Assembly: GCA_030836705.1 (NCBI GenBank)
Contig: JAUPLZ010000360.1
Location: 1-5,287, forward strand
From: Campylobacterota bacterium
GTDB taxonomy: Bacteria; Campylobacterota; Campylobacteria; Campylobacterales; SZUA-545
DNA length: 5,287 nt
Direction: 5' to 3'
Shown: positions 1 to 5,287 of the stretch, piece by piece
How the letters are laid out: each line of letters begins with the position of its first letter
Position numbering within the stretch: the stretch's first letter is position 1
Program-made: the position numbers and the translations under genes
The notes under the pieces: generated by a model
What the model saw: only the letters and a program-made list of their open reading frames with translations
Told to the model about the DNA's origin: nothing
Database searches by the model: none

Positions 1-393
1 ATAGAAGCGAAAGTAGATTTAATCAAGCAGCTTTCCGGTCACTATGACGACTCTTTTAGATTTATAAATGCGATGGTTTTAGGAGGCAGCGAAATAAGCA
101 AAGGGGACGGAGTAAATCTCCTTAGTGTTCACGCCTCAAAAGGCTTGGAGTTTGAAGAGGTTTATGTAATTGACCTAATGGAAGGAAGATTTCCAAATAG
201 AAAGCTAATGAATCAAGGCGGCTCGTTAGAAGAAGAGAGAAGGCTTTTTTATGTTGCGGTAACTAGGGCAAAAACAGAGCTTTTTCTCTCATATGCGAAA
301 TACAACAGAATAAAAAAAACAGGTTATATAGCCTCACCTTTTTTGATTGAGGCGGGCATGGTAGACAAAGAAAGCTCTACATCTCTGGTTTAA
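1..393 (+). CDS. UvrD/Rep/PcrA-family ATP-dependent DNA helicase, C-terminal fragment (5' end outside window)
   Basis: The reading frame is open from base 1 to the TAA at 391-393, giving 130 residues; the start lies upstream of the window. The fragment carries the last conserved helicase motifs of superfamily 1. The motif V region is at about residues 38-55, with VHASKGLEF. Motif VI is at about 77-91, EEERRLFYVAVTRAK, where the Arg of VTRA (residue 89) is the expected nucleotide-sensing arginine. Family members unwind DNA 3'-5' with ATP in repair and replication restart. After motif VI only about 40 residues remain, so the C-terminal tail is short compared with E. coli UvrD or Bacillus PcrA. 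The fragment cannot separate UvrD, PcrA and Rep, so no symbol is given. Its 3' end overlaps the convergent gene on the other strand by 17 bp. Family assignment is firm; subfamily is not. Confidence 0.93.
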   Translation: MEAKVDLIKQLSGHYDDSFRFINAMVLGGSEISKGDGVNLLSVHASKGLEFEEVYVIDLMEGRFPNRKLMNQGGSLEEERRLFYVAVTRAKTELFLSYAKYNRIKKTGYIASPFLIEAGMVDKESSTSLV

Positions 394-1549
394 AAAAGCT
401 TCTATATCCGACTTTGTATATCTGCACATCGTAATTTATCTGCTTATCAATCAAGCTAAGACCGAAACTTTTGCTTTTTGGGTCATAATTGCGGTTCATT
501 GATTGAAAAATAAAATCACACAAAATAGAAGTGGAATAATTTATCCAATTGTAGACAATATCATTGTGCAAAAGGTTGTTATACTCTTCTATTTTTGAGT
601 TTTTTGTAGAAATTGAATTGGCGACATATAGCTTTTTAAGATCCATTGGCTGAGTTAGTCCTAAAAGCACGGGGCTGTAATTAATTTGCGTTGAAAAAAT
701 AGCGCTTAAATTAAAATCACGATATGTAAACTGCGATAGCAGCAAACTTGATTTAATCGGCTGGGTATTTAAAAGAACGGTTGATTCTACCCCGATATTT
801 ACGGATTCAAAAATATTACTATAATCCTCGCTATTGCTTTTAACCATCAATCTAGTAACCGGCAAATCGCTATTATGCGCTGCCAAATCCGATATTCTTT
901 TACTAATAGCCCCTGCTTCTTCAAAGATAAATAGTTGCTTTTTAAACATTTTTTCAAGCTTTTTTACCTGCGCATCATAATCTATTCCGCCATACACCAT
1001 AAGATAATTTTTGTTTTCGACATTTTTTTGATTTACCGTCGGAACAAAAATATTTAAAGAGCTATTTATGGAAGCTAGATTATTAGCACCCTCTTTCGTA
1101 ACCGGCGCTATGCAGTAGCCAAAACCCTCTTTGACTATCTCTTTTATCGTGGCATCAAGATTATCTATCGACTCATCGGTAGAATCAAAAGTCTTTACTT
1201 CAAAATAGCTATCGGTCGATAAAAAATATGCCAAAACGGTATTTGTAACATAGGTTGAATAGCTGCCGATAACTTTTGAAGGAAGCAAAATAGCGACTTT
1301 TAGATTATTTTTGTTGTTATCGTAATTTGAAAAATTTTTATAGGAACCGTCCGTTTTATTGTCTGAAGATTTTGCCGCATAAGAAAAAGGCTTTCCGTTT
1401 TCCATATGTTCATCAAGACAGTTTTTATCGCATTTATCTATATTTACATCAACCACCTCAACGCTAGGCATCGGTACTGACGAGAATAAAACCCCAGAAG
1501 CATTTAAAAAACCAAAAAAAATAATAAACTTTATTAGAACAAATCTCAT
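377..1549 (-). CDS. Exported protein of unknown function, probable type 1 periplasmic-binding fold (LpoA/receptor-ligand-binding-like)
   Basis: This 390-residue protein begins with ATG at 1549-1547 and ends with TAG at 379-377. The N-terminus looks like a signal peptide: a short basic start (MRFVLIK), then a hydrophobic stretch at about 8-22. No lipobox cysteine follows, so it is probably a soluble periplasmic or N-terminally anchored protein, not a lipoprotein. Residues about 58-82 form a low-complexity Asn/Asp/Ser/Lys linker. From 83 the pattern LKVAILLP, the segment ending GYCIAPVTKEGANNL (about 143-158), then IFVPTVNQ (167-174) and YGGIDYDAQV (186-195), resembles type 1 periplasmic-binding proteins, such as amino-acid ABC receptors and the LpoA N-terminal part of peptidoglycan synthase activation. 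Four Cys are present (40, 44, 146, 344); 40 and 44 could form a disulfide. No canonical Shine-Dalgarno precedes the ATG. The fold call is inferred by eye; ligand and role are unknown. Confidence 0.85.
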   Translation of the reverse strand: MRFVLIKFIIFFGFLNASGVLFSSVPMPSVEVVDVNIDKCDKNCLDEHMENGKPFSYAAKSSDNKTDGSYKNFSNYDNNKNNLKVAILLPSKVIGSYSTYVTNTVLAYFLSTDSYFEVKTFDSTDESIDNLDATIKEIVKEGFGYCIAPVTKEGANNLASINSSLNIFVPTVNQKNVENKNYLMVYGGIDYDAQVKKLEKMFKKQLFIFEEAGAISKRISDLAAHNSDLPVTRLMVKSNSEDYSNIFESVNIGVESTVLLNTQPIKSSLLLSQFTYRDFNLSAIFSTQINYSPVLLGLTQPMDLKKLYVANSISTKNSKIEEYNNLLHNDIVYNWINYSTSILCDFIFQSMNRNYDPKSKSFGLSLIDKQINYDVQIYKVGYRSFFKPEM

Positions 1550-1580
1550 GTCGGGATTTTAGCAGATATGAACAAAAAAA

Positions 1581-1610
1581 ATCATACAATAATCTCTTGT
1601 TTTTCATCAA
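1581..1610 (-). promoter_or_regulatory. Candidate sigma70-type promoter for the exported protein gene
   Basis: Read on the - strand, TTGATG (1610-1605) is followed by an 18-bp spacer and TATGAT (1586-1581), each with two or fewer mismatches to the sigma70 consensus. Transcription would start near 1574, leaving a leader of about 25 bases before the ATG at 1549. A competing candidate is the extended -10 TGCTAAAAT at 1564-1556, which would start transcription almost at the ATG and give a leaderless message. In such AT-rich DNA chance matches are common. Confidence 0.35.
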
Positions 1611-1630
1611 AAGGCTTAAAATGCTAAAAG
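1601..1630 (+). promoter_or_regulatory. Candidate promoter for the GGDEF-EAL/kinase operon
   Basis: A T-rich block (TTTTCA at 1601-1606) lies 18 bp before TAAAAG at 1625-1630, which is preceded by TG in the extended -10 arrangement TGCTAAAAG. Campylobacterota sigma70 promoters are known to depend on an extended -10 and upstream T-rich stretches more than on a -35 box. An overlapping alternative -10 is TAAAAT at 1617-1622. Both are weak matches and neither is distinguished by sequence alone. Confidence 0.25.
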
Positions 1631-1670
1631 CTATATTTTTTACTCCTTGTTTTAGTAATTGGAATTAAAA

Positions 1671-4214
1671 GTGACAAGTAGTTTAAAAAAATTTATTTTT
1701 ACAATAATGCTCTCATTAACTCTTATTATATTTATAAGCATATATATATTTTCGTCATATCTTCATACGGCATTGTCACAAAAAGAGGCTATAAAAACCT
1801 CCGATGCCGTTGCCTCGCAGATACATGCATCAATGTATCAACTAATGCGCAAAGGCTGGTCGAGAGAAGAGATGCAAGATTTTATGGAATCAATCAAGCA
1901 CTCTTTTGAAAACTCATCAAATGAAATAAATATTTATCGCGGTGAAAATGTCGAAGAACTTTTTGGCAAAATACCTCAAAGACCATTTGACCGTGATATA
2001 GTTCAGGCATTTTTGGACGGTCAAAAAAAGGTAATAGAGCACAATGGTTTTATAACCACTCTTATGCCGATGGTATCAAAAGATGAGTGTCTCTCCTGCC
2101 ATACAAACGCAAACGAAAACACGGTGCTAGGAGTTATTGAGATTAAATACAACCTTGCAGCGATGACCAAAGAGACGGAAAGAAACTATTGGTACTTTTT
2201 TTTAGCGGCTTTACCGTTTATCCTATTAATAACTTTTCTGCTCTCAAGACATGTTAGAAATAAACTAAACAAAAGCATAATCGGCTTTGCAAAAAAAGTT
2301 GACGCCGTAAATACCGTAAAAGATTTTAGAAATTTGGATATTGCAGATACCGACCTTGGCTTTAGTGAATTAAATGATATTTTGCACAATGTAAATCTTC
2401 TATCTGAAAAGCTGAAAAAAACAGCTGTTGACAAAGAGTTATTGGAGTTTGAAATAAGGATTTTTGACAAGTTTATAATAACTTCAAGTATTGTAAAAGA
2501 TTGGCGCGAATATATAAAAGATTTGTTGCTGGAGATAAACACGGTAATGGATGCTTACAGTCTTATTACGATGTTTAGAGTCGGCGATGAAGCATACGAT
2601 ATTGAAGTTTTTTGGAGAAGTTTGCCAAGCGAGAAAACACTCAAGCTTATGGAAGGGATTGTAAAAAAAGAGATAAAAAATAGTGAATATTTTGATGATT
2701 TAGTTCAATATCAAATTATCCACAATATTGCCAACAAAGATAAAGAACCGTTTGAGCTTAGCATTGAAGAGATAGAGATGCAGACTAAGTCTATTTTTCT
2801 TGAAACGCCAAAGATTGGAGGCATCGTCGGCATAAGCGTTCAATCACTGCTGGTAAAAGACCCTATTAGGCATATAGTCATTGACGGAATTCTTACAACA
2901 TTGATAAATATCGTAGGCTCCGTAAAAGCTATACACAAATACACGGAAGACTTAGAATATTACGCCACAAAAGATCCGCTGACATCATTTTACAACCAGA
3001 GAGTTTTTAGAGATATGTTAGAAAATGAGATAGTGCGATCCGATAGACACGGTTATAGTTTTGGACTTTTTGTAATCGATTGCGATAATTTTAAAGTTAT
3101 CAATGATCGTTACGGACACTCATTTGGCGATAAATACCTTCAAGCATTTGCAGGCACACTAGAAATTTCAAAGAGACCGGAAGATATAGTAGCAAGATAC
3201 GGTGGGGATGAATTTGCCTTAATTATTCCAGAATGCGATGAAAAAGAGGCGTGCAAAGTAGCAAAAAGCATTCAAAGTGCAATAGAGGCTCTAAAAATTC
3301 AAACTGAACAAAAAGCACAAGTACAAGCAACCGCATCTATAGGAGCGGCAATGTATCCAAGCCATGCAAAAACCGCAAAAGAGTTGTTTAATATCGCAGA
3401 TGCAATGATGTATAGATCTAAAAGAAGCGGTAAAAACGCTATCACTTTTCCGGAACAAAACGACATCTTAAAAGTATTTAAAGAGACTGAAGAAAAAACA
3501 ATCTTGGTCCTAGATGCGATAAAACACAACAAAATAGTTCCTCATTTCCAGCCTATTGCCAAGATAGAAAATTCACAAATAAACATTCATGAACTTCTTA
3601 TGAGAATAGAGATAGAAAATAGTCTAATTAGTGCGGGTGAGTTTATAGAGATAGCAGAAAATATAGGCGTAATAAATAGCATGGATTATATGGTCATAGA
3701 GCTAGCGTTTAAAGAAATCAACAAGACAAATTACGACGGCATTTTATTTGTTAATCTATCCCCGAAATCGCTGATTGTCGGAGAGTTTATAGATAAGATA
3801 AATGGTCTCGCAAACAAATACAAAATAGACAAATCAAAAATAGTTTTTGAAATTACCGAACGAGAAACAGTTAAGAATTTTGTTCTTTTAGAAAAATTTG
3901 TTCAAAACCTTAAACTCCAAGGATTTAGCTTTGCAATAGATGATTTTGGCTCCGGTTTTTCTACTTTTCACTATATTAAAAAATTCCCTATTGATTACAT
4001 AAAGATAGACGGCGAGTTTATTATCAACATTGACAAAGACGAAAAAGATATGGCATTTGTCAAAAGCATAGTCTCTTTGGCAAAAGAACTAGGCGTAAAA
4101 ACAGTGGCAGAATATGTCGAAAACAAAGAAACAATAGAGCATCTTAAGAATATGGATGTTGATTTCGCACAAGGGTACTATATAGGGCGACCGAGCTCTT
4201 CTTTTAGAAAATAA
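1671..4214 (+). CDS. Membrane-bound c-type-heme sensor diguanylate cyclase/phosphodiesterase (GAF-like, GGDEF, EAL)
   Basis: This 847-residue protein is predicted to make and/or break cyclic di-GMP at the inner membrane. Numbering is from the GTG at 1671, chosen because GGA (1661-1663) sits 7 bases upstream as a partial ribosome-binding site; an in-frame TTG at 1659 would add four residues. In order: transmembrane segment (about 9-31); periplasmic domain (about 32-173) with a single c-heme attachment motif CLSCH (140-144), resembling the DUF3365/Tll0287-like sensor group; second transmembrane segment (about 174-192); linker with a coiled tendency (to about 256); GAF-like module (about 258-424); GGDEF domain (about 432-594); EAL domain (about 611-844). 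The GGDEF domain keeps DPLT, metal Asp 470, GGDEF at 511-515, and an RxxD inhibitory site (502-505) five residues earlier. The EAL domain keeps Glu 641 (motif reads ELL), NLS 695-697, Glu 727 and 730, DDFGSG from 757, Lys 778, AE 813-814 and QGYY from 834. Both halves therefore look catalytically competent. It is probably cotranscribed with the kinase that follows 16 bp later. The heme suggests redox, oxygen or nitric oxide sensing; the signal is inferred. Confidence 0.95.
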   Translation: MTSSLKKFIFTIMLSLTLIIFISIYIFSSYLHTALSQKEAIKTSDAVASQIHASMYQLMRKGWSREEMQDFMESIKHSFENSSNEINIYRGENVEELFGKIPQRPFDRDIVQAFLDGQKKVIEHNGFITTLMPMVSKDECLSCHTNANENTVLGVIEIKYNLAAMTKETERNYWYFFLAALPFILLITFLLSRHVRNKLNKSIIGFAKKVDAVNTVKDFRNLDIADTDLGFSELNDILHNVNLLSEKLKKTAVDKELLEFEIRIFDKFIITSSIVKDWREYIKDLLLEINTVMDAYSLITMFRVGDEAYDIEVFWRSLPSEKTLKLMEGIVKKEIKNSEYFDDLVQYQIIHNIANKDKEPFELSIEEIEMQTKSIFLETPKIGGIVGISVQSLLVKDPIRHIVIDGILTTLINIVGSVKAIHKYTEDLEYYATKDPLTSFYNQRVFRDMLENEIVRSDRHGYSFGLFVIDCDNFKVINDRYGHSFGDKYLQAFAGTLEISKRPEDIVARYGGDEFALIIPECDEKEACKVAKSIQSAIEALKIQTEQKAQVQATASIGAAMYPSHAKTAKELFNIADAMMYRSKRSGKNAITFPEQNDILKVFKETEEKTILVLDAIKHNKIVPHFQPIAKIENSQINIHELLMRIEIENSLISAGEFIEIAENIGVINSMDYMVIELAFKEINKTNYDGILFVNLSPKSLIVGEFIDKINGLANKYKIDKSKIVFEITERETVKNFVLLEKFVQNLKLQGFSFAIDDFGSGFSTFHYIKKFPIDYIKIDGEFIINIDKDEKDMAFVKSIVSLAKELGVKTVAEYVENKETIEHLKNMDVDFAQGYYIGRPSSSFRK
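2088..2102 (+). other. CxxCH c-type heme attachment motif in the periplasmic sensor domain
   Basis: These bases encode CLSCH, the only CxxCH in the protein, placed between the two predicted transmembrane segments and so on the periplasmic side where cytochrome c maturation acts. The two cysteines would form thioethers to heme and His 144 (GTG numbering) would be an axial ligand. The preceding MPMVSKDE and the following LGVIEIKY match the usual setting of DUF3365-type sensors, where the CxxCH sits just before a final beta strand. The sixth ligand is not evident; nearby Met 132 and 134 and several His are candidates. Confidence 0.8.
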
Positions 4215-4219
4215 ACCAT

Positions 4220-4223
4220 AAGG
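4220..4223 (+). promoter_or_regulatory. Shine-Dalgarno site of the histidine kinase gene
   Basis: AAGG (within TAAGG) lies 7 bases before the ATG at 4231, inside the 16-base gap after the GGDEF-EAL stop. It fixes the kinase start and shows independent translation initiation within a likely shared transcript. The other ATG at 4226 is out of frame and meets a stop after two codons. Confidence 0.7.
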
Positions 4224-4230
4224 CAATGAT

Positions 4231-5277
4231 ATGAAATCCAAATTTGAACTGCTCATAGATGCAATGCCGGTAACCGTATCGCAAATATCTTCAGATATGA
4301 CATACATCAATGTGAATAAAAAACTAACCGAGGTTGTGGGCTTAAAAAAAGAGGATATTATCGGTAAAAAAGTTGGCTTCACCCAAAAAAACAAAGACTT
4401 CTCAAAATTAATAGATGATATATTTGACTTAGAAAATGATTTTGCAACAATGGAGACTCAAATCTTTACAAAAAACGGTTGTTTTGACTATCTATTAATC
4501 GCAAGCAGATTTAACGATAAAAAAGAATTAATTCTAATCGGCATAGATATCACACCAATAAAGCAACAAGAAAAACTTTTAATAAATAAAGCCAGATTTG
4601 TTGCAATGGGTGAAATGATAGGAAACATTGCTCATCAATGGAGACAGCCTCTGTCTGCAATAGGCGCAATAACAGCTGATTTGCAAATAAAAAAATCACT
4701 AAACCAATTAACTGTAGACGATATAGAAAAACCTCTTTTGGATATTGCTACGCATACTCAGTTTTTGTCTGCTACGGTTAATGATTTTAGAAATTTCTTC
4801 AAAGAAGACAAAGAATTAGAGAGCGTAAATCCGCTTGAGATAATCAAAAAAGCACTGCTAATGACCGAGCACTCACTAAAAGCAAACAATATCGAACTCA
4901 AAGAGGAGTATGTGTTTTCAAAAAAGCTTTTTACCTTTCCAAACGAACTTGTACAAGTTTTTTTAAACCTCATCAAAAACGCACAAGACGCCCTTGTTGA
5001 AAAAGAGATTCAAAATCCGTGGATAAAAATCAAAGGATATGAAATTGATGGTAACAACACTATTGTTTTTGAGATTTCAGATAATGCAAAAGGAATTCCT
5101 GAAGAGATAAAAGAGAGGATTTTTGAACCATATTTTACGACAAAAAACGAGAACGGAACCGGACTTGGCTTATACATGTCAAAAATTATTGTCGAAAAGC
5201 ACTGCAAAGGAAAATTAAGTGTTCAAAATTGCCAAGAAGGTGCAAAATTTACCGTTGTGCTAAAAGGGAAAGAGTAA
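4231..5277 (+). CDS. Soluble PAS-domain sensor histidine kinase (HisKA, HATPase_c)
   Basis: This 348-residue protein is predicted to autophosphorylate and pass phosphate to a response regulator. It has no signal peptide or transmembrane segment, so it should be cytoplasmic. Residues about 4-110 form a PAS domain (MPVTVSQIS, then YINVNKKLTEVVGLKKEDIIG, ending LIGIDITPIKQQEK). The HisKA region carries MGEMIGNIAHQWRQPLSAI, with His 135 as the phospho-acceptor; the HQWRQPL form is very common in Campylobacterota kinases. The ATPase domain has the N box NLIKNAQDAL (246-255), G1 box DNAKGIP (284-290), F box FEPYFTTK (298-305) and G2 box NGTGLGLYMSK (308-318). All essential motifs are intact. There is no receiver domain, and no response regulator gene is within the window. 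The PAS domain shows no obvious cofactor-binding Cys or His pattern, so its ligand is unknown. The 16-base gap to the upstream heme GGDEF-EAL gene implies a shared operon. The stop is TAA at 5275-5277; only ten bases follow. Confidence 0.95.
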   Translation: MKSKFELLIDAMPVTVSQISSDMTYINVNKKLTEVVGLKKEDIIGKKVGFTQKNKDFSKLIDDIFDLENDFATMETQIFTKNGCFDYLLIASRFNDKKELILIGIDITPIKQQEKLLINKARFVAMGEMIGNIAHQWRQPLSAIGAITADLQIKKSLNQLTVDDIEKPLLDIATHTQFLSATVNDFRNFFKEDKELESVNPLEIIKKALLMTEHSLKANNIELKEEYVFSKKLFTFPNELVQVFLNLIKNAQDALVEKEIQNPWIKIKGYEIDGNNTIVFEISDNAKGIPEEIKERIFEPYFTTKNENGTGLGLYMSKIIVEKHCKGKLSVQNCQEGAKFTVVLKGKE

Positions 5278-5287
5278 CCTTACGCAA

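Larger units (their letters stand above)
1550..1670. promoter_or_regulatory. Divergent intergenic region between the exported protein gene and the GGDEF-EAL operon
   Basis: About 120 AT-rich bases separate the two divergent start codons and must carry the signals for both directions unless the promoters lie inside genes. It contains an A8 run at 1574-1581 and an exact 8-bp inverted pair, TTTTAGCA at 1557-1564 and TGCTAAAA at 1622-1629. Each copy reads as a TGnTAAAA extended -10-like element pointing outward toward its gene. No riboswitch-like structure, small ORF or clear terminator was seen. Confidence 0.6.

Noticed and set aside
1430..1432. Cys 40 of the exported protein as a lipoprotein lipidation site
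   Set aside because: It lies too far from the hydrophobic core and is preceded by NIDK, not a lipobox such as L-[AS]-[GA]-C.
1614..1640. Rho-independent terminator formed by GGCTT...AAGC followed by the T-run at 1635-1640
   Set aside because: The stem would be only four base pairs with an AT-rich ten-base loop, and it sits upstream of a gene and not after one.
2196..2203. T8 homopolymer inside the GGDEF-EAL gene as a possible phase-variation tract
   Set aside because: The run is short, and A/T runs of this size are frequent in such DNA. Phase-variable tracts in this phylum are usually longer G/C runs, and the frame is intact.
2259..2438. HAMP domain after the second transmembrane segment
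   Set aside because: The linker length and position are suitable, but the conserved Pro and the Glu of the HAMP pattern are not evident, so only a linker is called.
2186..2542. 118-codon open frame on the - strand inside the GGDEF-EAL gene
   Set aside because: It lies entirely antisense to a well-supported coding region and has no recognisable domain; the Ser/Phe/Leu-rich composition is typical of antisense reading of AT-rich genes. The same applies to the other antisense frames at 3299-3532, 4089-4394, 4758-4976 and 5010-5207.

Overview
The window looks like chromosomal DNA from a Campylobacterota (Epsilonproteobacteria) member, perhaps a Sulfurimonas-like organism. The reasons are the AT-rich, Lys/Asn/Ile-heavy coding, the HQWRQPL-type histidine kinase H-box, a c-type-heme sensor fused to GGDEF-EAL, and tightly packed genes. 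This placement comes from style, not from a marker gene.

Layout: (1) positions 1-393, + strand, hold the 3' end of a UvrD/Rep/PcrA-type superfamily 1 DNA helicase, cut by the left edge. (2) Positions 377-1549, - strand, encode a 390-aa exported protein with features of a type 1 periplasmic-binding fold, remotely LpoA/branched-chain-amino-acid-receptor like. Its 3' end overlaps the helicase 3' end by 17 bp. (3) Positions 1550-1670 are a divergent intergenic region with weak promoter candidates on both strands. (4) Positions 1671-4214, + strand, encode a membrane-anchored c-di-GMP enzyme: periplasmic sensor with a CxxCH heme-attachment motif, GAF-like module, GGDEF and EAL. (5) Positions 4231-5277, + strand, encode a soluble PAS-HisKA-HATPase histidine kinase, 16 bp after the GGDEF-EAL stop. 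Ten bases of unassigned sequence follow.

Genes 4 and 5 very probably form one operon. The first likely reads a redox or ligand state in the periplasm through a covalently bound heme and sets c-di-GMP. The second is a cytoplasmic two-component kinase whose response regulator is not in the window and may lie downstream. No RNA gene, CRISPR, insertion sequence, strong terminator or attachment site was seen. The most interesting item is the heme-sensing GGDEF-EAL protein and its coupling to a soluble kinase. It is a combination of known parts, not a demonstrably new system.
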